Source: Prauserella shujinwangii (lineage in GTDB: Bacteria > Actinomycetota > Actinomycetes > Mycobacteriales > Pseudonocardiaceae). Taken from it: a DNA stretch of 64,000 nt. Location: contig NZ_PVNH01000006.1 of NCBI RefSeq assembly GCF_003001955.1, forward strand, positions 124,001 through 188,000. The letters run 5' to 3'. Made by a program: the position numbers and the translations under genes. The notes under the pieces are model-generated. The model saw only the letters and a program-made list of their open reading frames with translations. It was not told the DNA's origin and did not search any database. Numbering within the stretch: the stretch's first letter is position 1; each line of letters opens with the position of its first letter. Below are positions 34,857 to 43,001 of this stretch, piece after piece.

Positions 34857-34893
34857 ATCTCCATGACGGAGTTCGCGCTGGGAAGGTAACGAC

Positions 34894-35781
34894 ATGACCG
34901 GATCGGGATCGGGTATGCACGAAACGCTGGCGGGAGCGTTCGAACAGCAGCGCGGGCGCCTGGTGGCGGTCGCCTACCGGATGCTCGGGTCGCGCGCGGA
35001 CGCCGAGGACGCGGTGCAGGAGGCGTGGATCCGATTGGCGCGGCATGACGTGGCCGCGATCGACAACCTGGCCGGCTGGCTGACCACCGTGGTGGGCCGG
35101 GTCTGCATCGACGTGCTGCGCTCCCGCAAGGCCCGGCCCGAGCTGTCGTATGAAGACCGGCTGCCCGAGCTGGTGGTGGCCGTGGAGGGTGGGGCGGCAC
35201 CCGAGGACGACGCGATGCTCGCCGACTCGGTCGGTATGGCACTGCTGGTGGTCCTCGAGACCCTCACGCCCATCGAACGGCTGGCGTTCGTGCTGCATGA
35301 CATGTTCGCCGTGCCGTTCGCCGAGATCGGCGAGATCATCGACCGGTCCGCCAGTGCGTCCAAGATGCTCGCCAGCCGGGCCCGCCGGAAAGTGCGGGAC
35401 GCGTCGCTGCCGCCCCAGCAGCGGCGGCGCCAGCGCGCCGTGGTCGACGCCTTTCTCGCCGCGGCGCGCGAGGGGGACTTCGAAGGGCTCATGCGGCTGC
35501 TCGATCCGAACGTGACCTGGCGAACGCTGCACCCGCAGGGCGCGCTGACCACGGTCGGGGCCGCCGAGGTGGCCGAGGCGGTCGTGCGCGGTATGAAGGC
35601 GATGACCTCGTCGCGGGCGGTCATGGTCAACGGCGAGCCCGGTTTCGTGGCCTGGGGTGCGAACGGCAAGGTGCTCGGCGTGGCGGCGTGCACCGTGGTC
35701 AACGGCCAAATCGTCGAACTGTTGACCGTGAGCGACCGCAAGCGCCTCGACGCCATGGACCTGCCCGCCAGACCCGAGTAG
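34894..35781 (+). CDS. ECF41-type RNA polymerase sigma factor with SnoaL-like C-terminal domain
   Basis: A 295-aa sigma factor. Region 2 (VAYRMLGSRADAEDAVQEAW) and region 4 (IERLAFVLHDMFAVPFAEIG; SASASKMLASRARRKVR) are followed by about 110 residues of SnoaL-like fold. In ECF41 proteins this fold replaces an anti-sigma factor and controls activity. Typical partners are carboxymuconolactone-decarboxylase-like and redox proteins, as found just downstream. GGGAAGG precedes the ATG. The signal sensed by ECF41 systems is not established. Confidence 0.9.
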   Translation: MTGSGSGMHETLAGAFEQQRGRLVAVAYRMLGSRADAEDAVQEAWIRLARHDVAAIDNLAGWLTTVVGRVCIDVLRSRKARPELSYEDRLPELVVAVEGGAAPEDDAMLADSVGMALLVVLETLTPIERLAFVLHDMFAVPFAEIGEIIDRSASASKMLASRARRKVRDASLPPQQRRRQRAVVDAFLAAAREGDFEGLMRLLDPNVTWRTLHPQGALTTVGAAEVAEAVVRGMKAMTSSRAVMVNGEPGFVAWGANGKVLGVAACTVVNGQIVELLTVSDRKRLDAMDLPARPE

Positions 35782-35802
35782 CGCACATCGCTCACCGGAG
35801 TT

Positions 35803-35828
35803 GTTACCTCTTGCCGGCGTGCCTCGTC
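35803..35828 (+). promoter_or_regulatory. Predicted ECF41 promoter of the CMD gene
   Basis: GTTACC, 16 bases, CGTC, identical in elements and spacing to the copy before the sigma gene, 39 bases upstream of the CMD start. The pair defines a two-promoter regulon. Confidence 0.6.
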
Positions 35829-35866
35829 GTAGTGGTGCAAGCATCCGAAGACGAAGGAGACCGAAG

Positions 35867-36337
35867 ATGGAGAACCGGATCAACCCCATGGCCAACGAGC
35901 TCGGGGCCAAGGTCGCGAAGTACATCATCTCGGCCGGCAAGATCGTCACCGACTCCGCGCTGCCGAACACCGTGCGGGAGCTGGTGAACATCCGCGCCAG
36001 CCAGATCAACGGCTGCGGCGGCTGCCTCGACATGCACACCAAGGACCTCGCGGCCGCCGGTGAGAGCACGGTGCGGATCAACCTGGTCGGGGCGTGGCGG
36101 GAGACGACGGTCTACACCGAGGCCGAGCGGGCGGCGCTCGAACTCACCGAGCAAGGCACCCGCCTCGCCGACACCAGCGGCGTCACCGACCAGGCGTGGG
36201 CCAACGCAGCCAAGCACTTCGACGAAGGCCAGCTCATGGCCCTGGTCGCGCAGATCTGCCTGATCAACGCCTTCAACCGGCTGAACGTGATCACCCGCAC
36301 GCCCGGCGGCGACTATCAGCCCGGGCAGTACGCCTGA
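35867..36337 (+). CDS. Carboxymuconolactone decarboxylase (AhpD-like) family protein
   Basis: A 156-aa helical protein with the AhpD-type redox pair CGGC in NGCGGCLDMHTKDL and the downstream acidic/His residues. It would act as a peroxidase-like or disulphide-exchange enzyme in oxidative defence. CMD proteins are the classic target of ECF41 sigma factors, and the predicted promoter upstream matches that of the sigma gene. ATG 35867 has an adequate purine-rich leader. It is probably co-transcribed with the DoxX gene 97 bases downstream. Confidence 0.9.
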   Translation: MENRINPMANELGAKVAKYIISAGKIVTDSALPNTVRELVNIRASQINGCGGCLDMHTKDLAAAGESTVRINLVGAWRETTVYTEAERAALELTEQGTRLADTSGVTDQAWANAAKHFDEGQLMALVAQICLINAFNRLNVITRTPGGDYQPGQYA

Positions 36338-36433
36338 CACGGGCATCCGCTCCCAAGCCGCGGGCGGGCCAAGGACCTGGGTCCGCCCGCGCCCGCCACC
36401 CCCCCCCCAGACAAACTGCCCAGGAGAAAACTC

Positions 36434-36820
36434 ATGAACATCGCACTGTGGATCACCACCGGCCTCATGGCCGCGGTCTACCTGCTTTCCGGCTTCGGGA
36501 AACTGTTCGTCCCAAGGGAGAAGATGGCCGCGATGGGCCACGCCTCGCGCTGGGTCCTCGACTTCCAGCCCGCCACCCTCAGAACCATCGGGACACTCGA
36601 GATCCTCGGCGCGGTCGGGCTGATCCTGCCCGCCCTGCTCGACATCGCGCCGATCCTGGTACCACTGGCGGCCAGTGGCCTGGCGCTGATCATGACCGGT
36701 GCCGTGATCATGAGGATCCGCCGCGGCGAGACCAAAGCCGCACTGGTCGACGGGCTCTACCTCGCGCTGACCGCCTTCGTGGCGATCGGCCGCTTCGCAT
36801 TGGAACCCTTCACCGGCTAA
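36434..36820 (+). CDS. DoxX-like membrane protein
   Basis: A 128-aa protein with four transmembrane helices in DoxX arrangement (ALWITTGLMAAVYLLSGFGK; TLRTIGTLEILGAVGLILPA; ILVPLAASGLALIMTG). DoxX-like proteins are linked to membrane redox balance and detoxification. CAGGAG precedes the ATG. Placement after the sigma and CMD genes makes it part of the ECF41 module, although it has no promoter element of its own. Confidence 0.85.
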   Translation: MNIALWITTGLMAAVYLLSGFGKLFVPREKMAAMGHASRWVLDFQPATLRTIGTLEILGAVGLILPALLDIAPILVPLAASGLALIMTGAVIMRIRRGETKAALVDGLYLALTAFVAIGRFALEPFTG

Positions 36821-36921
36821 CCAGCACAACGCCGGGTCGAGGCGCGAGACTGCACCCCGCGCCGATCGCAGCCACCACCCGCATCCACACCACCTCCCGC
36901 CCCGCCGGAGGAAGCCTTGAC

Positions 36922-37242
36922 ATGTCCGTCAGCCACGCCAACCCCACGCATGAGACACCGTTTAGTGATGGATCAGATCAAGATGACCGTGGGTGGGGCG
37001 ACGGGCCTGCGCCAAAGGAAGGTTGGGCCGATTCGGGATCGGGCTCAGGTCCGCATCGTTCAGCCAGGCACGGTCGATCATCGTGGAGCCGAGACGCTGG
37101 GCGGCCGACCGCAGGGCCGACGGTGGCTCGTCGACAACAGCCGACTGGACTTCCACGTCCACACACACGGCTCGGGTTGTCCTTCATCGACACCATCGGC
37201 GCCATCGGCGATCCACCACGCGCCAGATCGCCGTCGATCTGA
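36922..37242 (+). CDS. Doubtful small hydrophilic ORF
   Basis: ATG 36922 has a good GGAGGAAG seven bases upstream and follows DoxX. The 106-aa product is hydrophilic and rich in Gly, Ser, Asp and Arg with no recognisable domain. The leader may have belonged to a gene since replaced by degraded sequence. Confidence 0.25.
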   Translation: MSVSHANPTHETPFSDGSDQDDRGWGDGPAPKEGWADSGSGSGPHRSARHGRSSWSRDAGRPTAGPTVARRQQPTGLPRPHTRLGLSFIDTIGAIGDPPRARSPSI

Positions 37243-37409
37243 TCAACCATGCCACCGCGGCACAAGACGGATACGCCGCCCGCGACGTACTCGCCCACAA
37301 CAGACTCCCAGCCGCGCAGACCTGGCGGGCTCGGCTACCCTGCCACCCGCCGTACGACCGCGTGATCGCCACCGTCTCACCGTGGGAGATCCCCGTCGCG
37401 TGGTGGTAG
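37219..37409 (+). pseudogene. Fragment of an isoaspartate-methyltransferase-like gene
   Basis: The last residues (PYDRVIATVSPWEIPVAWW) match the motif of PIMT-like methyltransferases, and the upstream residues do not form a SAM domain. The remaining gene-free sequence between 36,821 and 37,500 shows nothing else I can name. Confidence 0.4.
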
Positions 37410-37505
37410 CAGCGTGTTCCTGGAGGACGCCTGGTCGCTCCACTGCGCTTCCCGGTCACGTCAGCGTGCTGAGCTCTGCCGAGTGGAAGTTGGTCGCCCG
37501 GCACC

Positions 37506-37532
37506 TGTCGAGTGCCGCAGGTGAATGGCGTC
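37506..37532 (+). promoter_or_regulatory. Predicted ECF42 promoter of the DGPF-sigma operon
   Basis: TGTCGA, 17 bases, CGTC. This agrees with the TGTCGA / CGWC elements described for ECF42 promoters and recurs with identical spacing at 39,387. It lies about 50 bases upstream of the DGPF start. Confidence 0.68.
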
Positions 37533-37580
37533 CTTGTACCGGGGAGAGTATGTCCGCGTTCCTGACTGATGGAGGTTCTC

Positions 37581-37970
37581 GTGCGGTACATGGTGTTGCT
37601 CTACAACTGTGACTGGTCGCCGGAAGGCAGCGCGGAGTACGCCGCCAAGCGGGACGCCGTGCTGGATTATGTCGCGATGTTGCGCGAGCGAGGTGTCTTC
37701 CGGGGGGCTGACCCACTTCAGGGCGCGCACGCCGCGACGACGGTCAGGGTGCGGGACGGTGAGCGACTAGTGACCGATGGTCCGTTTGCCGAGAGCCATG
37801 AGTGGTTGGCCGGCTACTTCCTGCTCGAGTGCCGTGACCTCGACGAGGCCCTGGAGCTGGCGGCAGCGTGCCCGATGGCGTCCGACGCCGGGGTGGAGGT
37901 CCGCCCCGTCCGAGCGGTGCCCGGGTGGTACGACCCGGCCGACCGCCTTCGGGAGGTGCTTGCTGAGTGA
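37581..37970 (+). CDS. DGPF-domain (YCII-related) protein
   Basis: A 129-aa YCII-fold protein with the defining DGPFAESHEWLAGYFLLE segment. DGPF proteins are the constant companions of ECF42 sigma factors and are thought to modulate or respond with them, although their biochemical role is unknown. GTG 37581 is chosen because GGAGG lies five bases upstream; ATG 37569 precedes that site. The stop overlaps the sigma start (GTGA), so the pair is translationally coupled. Confidence 0.9.
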   Translation: MRYMVLLYNCDWSPEGSAEYAAKRDAVLDYVAMLRERGVFRGADPLQGAHAATTVRVRDGERLVTDGPFAESHEWLAGYFLLECRDLDEALELAAACPMASDAGVEVRPVRAVPGWYDPADRLREVLAE

Positions 37971-39301
37971 CCCCTCGGCGAGCGCACGGTGGCGTCGCCG
38001 ACGGCGATGGTCCTGAGCGCGGATCCGGGCCGGCCGATCGCTACGCGCGTGCTGCCGCCGCACTGCATCAGACGTTCTCCGCGCATCGTGCCCGGCTGCT
38101 CGCGGGATTGGTCCACCGCTTCAACGACTTCGAGGTCGCCGAGGACGCGTTGGCCGACGCACTCGAGGCAGCGATGCGTCACTGGCCCAAGGACGGGACT
38201 CCAGACGACCCCGTGGCGTGGCTGCTGACCGTCGCCCGTCGTCGCGGCCTCGATCGCCTGCGTCGGGTCGAGGCCAAGCAAGAAAGGGCGCGTCAGAGTC
38301 TGGCAGATGCCGCCACGACGGCACGCGAGCTCAACCCCGCCGGTGTCGGCGACGTCGAGTGGCAGTCGGGGCTGACAGCTCTCGGCGATGAACGTCTGGC
38401 GTTGGTGTTCACCTGCTGTCACCCGGCGTTGAGCCTGTCCGCAAGGGTTGCGCTGACGCTGCAGGCGGTGTGCGGTCTGACCGCCGCCGACGTGGGCCGC
38501 GTGTTCCTGATGTCGGAAGCGGCGATGGCGCAGCGCCTGGTGAGGGCGAAAAGAAGGGTTCGTGACACCGGCATCACCTTCGCGGTGCCATCCGAGGCGG
38601 CCCTGCCCGAACGGTTGAACTCGGTGCTGGCTGTTATCTACACGATGTTCACCAACGGCTATGTGCGAGGTGGCCGCGACGACCAACTCGTCCAGCCGGC
38701 CTTGTGTGCCGAAGCCGTTCGTGTCGCCAAGCTGCTGGCGGTGTTGATGCCGGACGAACCCGAGGTCCTCGGCCTGGCTGCCCTGCTCCTGCTTCAACAT
38801 TCCCGACGAGCGACCCGCACCAGCCCGGACGGGGACTTGGTCACCCTGGAGCATCAAGACCGCACTCAATGGGATCGCGACGACATCGAGGAAGGACTAC
38901 GCCTGCTCAGGGCAGCCGCCCGTCGAACACAGCCAGGCACCTACCAGATCCAGGCCGCCATAGCCGCTGAGCACGCGCGGGCCCCCTCCGCTGAGGCCAC
39001 CGACTGGGTGGTCATCGCCGAGCTTTATGCCGGTCTGGAGGAACTTGATCCGTCGCCGGTGGTGGCGCTCAACCGTGCTGTCGCGCTCGCCATGGCGACC
39101 ACGCCCCAGGCCGGCTTGGAGCTGCTCGCCAGGATCACAGGCTTGGAGCGTTATCACCCCTATCACGTCGCCCGCGCCGAGCTGCTGCACCGCACTGGCG
39201 ACACCGTCAGCGCCCGCGATGCCTTCGTCCGCGCGCTTAACCTGGTCACGAACGCGGTCGAGGAGCGGCACCTGCAATCCAGGCTTGCCGCCCTCGACTA
39301 G
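37967..39301 (+). CDS. ECF42-type RNA polymerase sigma factor with TPR-like C-terminal extension
   Basis: A 444-aa sigma factor. Region 2 (HRARLLAGLVHRFNDFEVAE; PDDPVAWLLTVARRRGLDRL) and region 4 (CGLTAADVGRVFLMSEAAMA) are followed by about 200 residues of helical repeats. These include the ECF42-specific segment YTMFTNGY (DUF6596) and terminal TPR-like helices (VALNRAVALAMATTPQAGLE). The extension is required for activity in studied members, and no anti-sigma factor is involved. It is coupled to the DGPF gene, and its likely targets are its own operon and the VOC gene downstream. Confidence 0.93.
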   Translation: MTPRRAHGGVADGDGPERGSGPADRYARAAAALHQTFSAHRARLLAGLVHRFNDFEVAEDALADALEAAMRHWPKDGTPDDPVAWLLTVARRRGLDRLRRVEAKQERARQSLADAATTARELNPAGVGDVEWQSGLTALGDERLALVFTCCHPALSLSARVALTLQAVCGLTAADVGRVFLMSEAAMAQRLVRAKRRVRDTGITFAVPSEAALPERLNSVLAVIYTMFTNGYVRGGRDDQLVQPALCAEAVRVAKLLAVLMPDEPEVLGLAALLLLQHSRRATRTSPDGDLVTLEHQDRTQWDRDDIEEGLRLLRAAARRTQPGTYQIQAAIAAEHARAPSAEATDWVVIAELYAGLEELDPSPVVALNRAVALAMATTPQAGLELLARITGLERYHPYHVARAELLHRTGDTVSARDAFVRALNLVTNAVEERHLQSRLAALD

Positions 39302-39386
39302 CTCGAATGGCGCTTCCAGCCACGGTTGATAGACGACACGACGGTCGTACAGGCGCGCGCCCGGCGACTGAATACTTCGTCCTCCG

Positions 39387-39413
39387 TGTCGAGTTCCGCG
39401 ATCGGTTGGCGTC
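39387..39413 (+). promoter_or_regulatory. Predicted ECF42 promoter of the VOC operon
   Basis: TGTCGA, 17 bases, CGTCCTTG, matching the copy at 37,506 in both elements, spacing and the bases after CGTC. It lies about 90 bases upstream of the VOC start. Confidence 0.68.
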
Positions 39414-39504
39414 CTTGCTGCGAACGCGGGTTGGAGCGAAGCTCCCCGACTGCGCTGTCGGCGCCAGGGCCCGCATCTCACACCGATGGAAAGGGAGATT
39501 TGTT

Positions 39505-39843
39505 ATGACGACTCAATTGGTTTGGTTCGAGTTGCCCACACCGGACACCAACCGTGCCCGCGAGTTTTACGGAGCCTTGTTCGGCTGGAAGTTCAGCGAC
39601 TTTGGCGGTATGGACTATCAGATGGTTGATGGCGCCCAGCCCGGGGGCGCAGTGTCCGCTGGCGAGGGCAAACACCCAGTTGTCTACTTCTCCACCGACG
39701 ACATCGAAGCTTCGGTAACCAAGGTCAAGGAACTCGGCGGCACCGCCGGCGACGTGCAGGAAATCCCTGGTGTTGGCCGTATGGCTCATTGTCAGGACGA
39801 CCAGGGCACGACTGTCGGCCTCTACCAGCCGGCGCAAGCGTGA
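39505..39843 (+). CDS. VOC (glyoxalase/bleomycin-resistance) family protein
   Basis: A 112-aa single-module VOC protein (VWFELPTPDTNRAREFYGAL; HPVVYFSTDDIEASVTKVKE; DDQGTTVGLYQP). Metal ligands are not fully evident, so it may bind rather than turn over its ligand. AAGGGAG precedes the ATG. With an ECF42-like promoter in front and a PNPOx-family gene behind, it belongs to the ECF42 regulon and probably has a stress or detoxification role. Confidence 0.87.
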   Translation: MTTQLVWFELPTPDTNRAREFYGALFGWKFSDFGGMDYQMVDGAQPGGAVSAGEGKHPVVYFSTDDIEASVTKVKELGGTAGDVQEIPGVGRMAHCQDDQGTTVGLYQPAQA

Positions 39844-39877
39844 GAAGCGTGACCAAACAGACAAGGAGGTACGTCAC

Positions 39878-40345
39878 ATGGCGAACCACATCGAGCTCGT
39901 TGCGCGCACCCTTGCCGAGCGCCGTTCCGCGGCGCAGGAGCGCGTGCAGGCCGGCAGCCAGTTCTGGCTCGCGTCGGGCAGCAGTCAGGGGCCACATCTC
40001 ATCCCCGTCGCATACGTCTGGGACTCGGGCGAGTTCGTCACGGCCACTTTCGAGAGAAGCCGCACCGTCAGCAACCTTAAGCGAACAAGCCACGCCCGGA
40101 TCGCGCTCGGTGACACGACGGATGTCGTGATGGTCGACGCTCGCGCCCGGTTCGTCCCGGTTCCCGCGATTGATCCGGACCTCGCTGATCGATACGCTGA
40201 GGTCTCCCATGATCCGCGCAGTATGCCCGGGTTCGTCTATATCCGCCTAACGCCAGAACGGATCCAGGTTTGGAATGGATTCCACGAATTCTCCGGACGA
40301 ACAGTCATGCAGAATTCCCGGTGGCTCACCGCTCCCGTCGACTAG
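39878..40345 (+). CDS. Pyridoxamine 5'-phosphate oxidase-family protein
   Basis: A 155-aa split-barrel flavin- or F420-binding protein (FWLASGSSQGPHLIPVAYVW; FERSRTVSNLKRTSHARIAL). The C-terminal end (VWNGFHEFSGRTVMQNSRWL) resembles actinobacterial PNPOx-like proteins of unknown substrate. AAGGAGGT precedes the ATG. It starts 34 bases after the VOC gene and so falls under the same predicted ECF42 promoter. Confidence 0.82.
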   Translation: MANHIELVARTLAERRSAAQERVQAGSQFWLASGSSQGPHLIPVAYVWDSGEFVTATFERSRTVSNLKRTSHARIALGDTTDVVMVDARARFVPVPAIDPDLADRYAEVSHDPRSMPGFVYIRLTPERIQVWNGFHEFSGRTVMQNSRWLTAPVD

Positions 40346-40379
40346 GAACTGTTTAGGAACGGGCCCTGGTGTCTGGGTA

Positions 40380-40445
40380 TAGCGAGGTCTCCGGTAGATG
40401 GATCAACGACCAAGAAGATCAGCATCTATCCGGAGACCTCGGTGG
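40380..40445. repeat. Inverted repeat of an IS scar
   Basis: CGAGGTCTCCGG followed by TAGATG is complemented by CATCTA and CCGGAGACCTCG about 25 bases later (one extra base). The following 37 bases (40499-40535) recur almost exactly in inverted orientation at 34235-34272. It probably derives from insertion-sequence ends. Confidence 0.45.
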
Positions 40446-40682
40446 GAAGCGTATCGGTGGGCGCGCGCAACGACTCGACGGGCCGGCAGTGGCAGGGGGG
40501 TCTGCCCAGGCTTGGTTGACAGTGGGGCTGACTGTGTTCTCCCCGGGACTCCACCGTCGCACTGGGCGAGACCGCCCACGAGCCCTCACCGGCAGCGGCC
40601 TCACCGCCTGCGTACTCGAGTGGCACGTCCAGGATGTGGCAAGCCGAGCCAGGCCCGTACGCTGTCAACGCCGGTCGAATCG

Positions 40683-41103
40683 TGGTTCTGGCACGGTTTC
40701 CGTGATTCGCTAGTGTGGTACGGCGGGCGTGACGGCCGGCCGGCTCCGGCAGCTGCTCGGCAAACGTGGTCTTCACGCAAGCAGAGTCGTCGCAGAACAG
40801 GCGGCGGACCCGCAGTCGGATCAGCACCGCACGACCGGACGAGGCGGTGTCGGACAGGTGTCGCACATACCGGCTGTGCACCCGGCCAGACACCGCTCCG
40901 CAGCCCGTGCAGGCGGCTGTGGGAGCGACGGTTTCGGCGACGTTCTGCGGTACCTGCCCCACAACCGATACTGCCTCCACCCGCACCGACGCCAGATGCG
41001 GCCACAGAACCCGAACGAGATCAAGAACAACGCACTCGCAACACGATCAACCACCCCGGAGCGAGCCAGAAACCGGGCCATCACGGAAACCGTGCCAGAA
41101 CCA
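40683..41103. mobile_element. Deletion derivative of an ISL3-family element
   Basis: Perfect 24-bp inverted repeats (40683-40706 and 41080-41103, outer bases TGGTTCTGGCACGG) bound a 421-bp unit. Inside, on the minus strand near 40,730-40,990, is the N-terminus of an ISL3 transposase with its zinc-finger Cys residues (AACTGCGAVSGRVHSRYVRH; RRLFCDDSACVKTTFAEQLP). The catalytic domain is missing. This is a MITE-like, non-autonomous remnant. Confidence 0.7.
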
Positions 41104-41437
41104 GTATTCAGCCGGAACCGACAGACGCCTCACTCGTGGCACCAGTGGCGTCGTCCCGGTTGGGACCGTCTCCTCCGTCTGCGGTGGCGGTGGACGAGCT
41201 CGAGCTCGCCCGCCACGAGCTTCCCGCAGCCGCAACCAGCGTGCGCGGAGCTCTCGGTCGGTGGCCCTCCGGTGGTGCCGAACGCGGACGGGGCGGCCGC
41301 GACGGCTTGGCCGACATCCTCGAGCATGCCGTCCGCGACCTGCCGATCACCTCCTCGGTGGCGGGTCGATGTTGTCGAAGCGCCCGGCGGACGGGGAGCC
41401 GGACAGGTCCCCGCCGCTCGGTTCGCACCGATGGGCG
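41104..41437. other. Gene-free stretch
   Basis: About 330 bases between the ISL3 remnant and the SDR gene. A plus frame (DELELARHELPAAATSVRGA) looks mildly protein-like but has no start, stop or family motif. Nothing else is seen. Confidence 0.3.
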
Positions 41438-42184
41438 TCAGGCGGCGAAACCGCCATCGATGTTCAGGCTGGAGCCGGTGATGTAGTCGGCGTCGGGCCC
41501 GGCGAGGTAGGACACGAAGGCGCCGATCTCGGCTGCGGTGCCGTAGCGTTCGGTCGCCATGACGCCGAGCATCGCTGGCGCGACGGGCCCGTCGGCGGGG
41601 TTGGCATCGGTGTCGATCGGTCCGGGCTGGATGTTGTTGATGGTGATCCCGCGCGGTGCCAGTTCACGCGCGAGGCCGCGGGTCAGGCTCGCCAGCGCAC
41701 CTTTGGTCAGCGCGTAGATCGACTGGTCGGGGAATGGCGTGCGGTCGGCGTTGATGCTGCCGATGTTGATGATCCGCCCACCCTCGGCCAGGTGGGGCAG
41801 GGACTCGCGGATCGCGACGATGGCGGAGCGCACATTGACCGTCAGCATCGCGTCGATCTGGTCCATCCGCAGGTCGGTGATCGGGGCGAAGAAGCCTACG
41901 GCGGCGTTGTTCACGAGGATGTCCAGGCCACCGAACCGATCGACAGACTGTGTGACCGCGGTGGCGACGTCCTCCTCGTGCATGCTGTCGGCACAGATCG
42001 GGTGTGCAGTGCCTCCCGCCGCGACGGCCGCGGCCGCTACCGCGTCCGCGCGCGCGGCCGACCGGGCGTAGGTGAACGCGACCGTCGCGCCGTCGGCTGC
42101 CAGGCGAGCGACGATGCCCGCGCCCACGCCCCGGGAACCCCCGGTCACCAGCGCGGTCTTGCCCTCAAGCGGTCGTGTCGGCAT
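41438..42184 (-). CDS. Short-chain dehydrogenase/reductase
   Basis: A 248-aa classical SDR with TGGSRGVGAG cofactor loop, NNAAVGFF, catalytic Ser in INIGSINA and YALTK Tyr-Lys pair. The C-terminus has the usual PGPIDTDANPADG and GSSLNIDGGFAA. An Ala-Arg-Ser segment after strand 2 favours NADPH. It follows the F420/NADP oxidoreductase gene by 45 bases in the same direction and is likely co-regulated by the divergent TetR protein. The substrate is unknown. Confidence 0.9.
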   Translation of the reverse strand: MPTRPLEGKTALVTGGSRGVGAGIVARLAADGATVAFTYARSAARADAVAAAAVAAGGTAHPICADSMHEEDVATAVTQSVDRFGGLDILVNNAAVGFFAPITDLRMDQIDAMLTVNVRSAIVAIRESLPHLAEGGRIINIGSINADRTPFPDQSIYALTKGALASLTRGLARELAPRGITINNIQPGPIDTDANPADGPVAPAMLGVMATERYGTAAEIGAFVSYLAGPDADYITGSSLNIDGGFAA

Positions 42185-42229
42185 GGGTGTTCCCTCTCGG
42201 TGATGTGGTGCTGGGCCAGGTACCTGTGA

Positions 42230-42889
42230 TCAGGGGCGTGCGTGGGCTACGAACCGGGCGTTGCGCAGGTTGCGGGCCAGCTCGGCGCGGTTCTGGTGGG
42301 CGTGGCGGTTCCAGGCGGGTTGGCCTGGCGTGGTGCGCCAGGACTCCCGCAGCGGACTGTTGTCCACGGTGTCGAAGCCGAACTGGTCGTAGAGCCGGGT
42401 CACGAGGGCGACGGCATCGGGGAAGTCGCTCGAGACCGACAGCGCCAACCGGTCGGGGTCACCGGCCGGCCGCCCGGCGGTGAGCAAGACCGGCGCCTGG
42501 ATGTGCGTGAAGGCCTTGGCGATCCTGGATGTCGGTAGTTGCTCCTGGCGCAGCTCGTGCTCGGTCTTCTCACCCGAATCGATGGCCGGTCTATGGCCGT
42601 CGCGCCACACCATGTAGTTGTTCGTGTCCAGTACGACCTTCCCGGCCAGTTCCTCGACCGGCAGCCGGTCCGCCCCGGTGAGGGGCATCGCCAGCACCGC
42701 GAAGTCGCCTGCGGCCGCCGCGGCCGCCACGCAGGCGGCGGACGCGCCCGGACCGAGCTGGGTGACGAGGTGCGCCAGGGTCTCGGGCCCCCGCGAGTTG
42801 GCCAGGACAACGACGTACCCGTTCGCCAGCGCCGCCCGCGCGATCTGGCTCCCGACCTCGCCGGCACCGATGATCCCGATCGTGGTCAC
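42230..42889 (-). CDS. NADPH-dependent F420 reductase-like oxidoreductase
   Basis: A 219-aa Rossmann-fold protein (TIGIIGAGEVGSQIARAALA; VVVLANSRGPETL) of the NADP oxidoreductase, coenzyme F420-dependent family. The C-terminal SAD-like helical end found in true Fno is partly retained, so it may be an F420:NADP reductase or a related dehydrogenase. GTG 42889 has a strong GGGAGGGGAG leader. It faces the TetR gene across three operator copies, so its expression should be repressed by that protein. Confidence 0.8.
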   Translation of the reverse strand: MTTIGIIGAGEVGSQIARAALANGYVVVLANSRGPETLAHLVTQLGPGASAACVAAAAAAGDFAVLAMPLTGADRLPVEELAGKVVLDTNNYMVWRDGHRPAIDSGEKTEHELRQEQLPTSRIAKAFTHIQAPVLLTAGRPAGDPDRLALSVSSDFPDAVALVTRLYDQFGFDTVDNSPLRESWRTTPGQPAWNRHAHQNRAELARNLRNARFVAHARP

Positions 42890-42915
42890 GGTCTCTCCCC
42901 TCCCGCCGAATTTTG

Positions 42916-42991
42916 TACCGTTCGGTAGCCAACCTAACATCTTTTGTACCGATCGGTTGGTGAAGTGCTTCACAATTTGTACCGAGCGGTA
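42916..42991. promoter_or_regulatory. Three tandem TetR operators
   Basis: TACCGTTCGGTA (42916-42927), TACCGATCGGTT (42947-42958) and TACCGAGCGGTA (42980-42991) are near-perfect palindromes, each preceded by TTTG. They fill the divergent region between the oxidoreductase operon and the TetR gene. Confidence 0.8.
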
Positions 42992-43001
42992 GGATGGCGC
43001 G

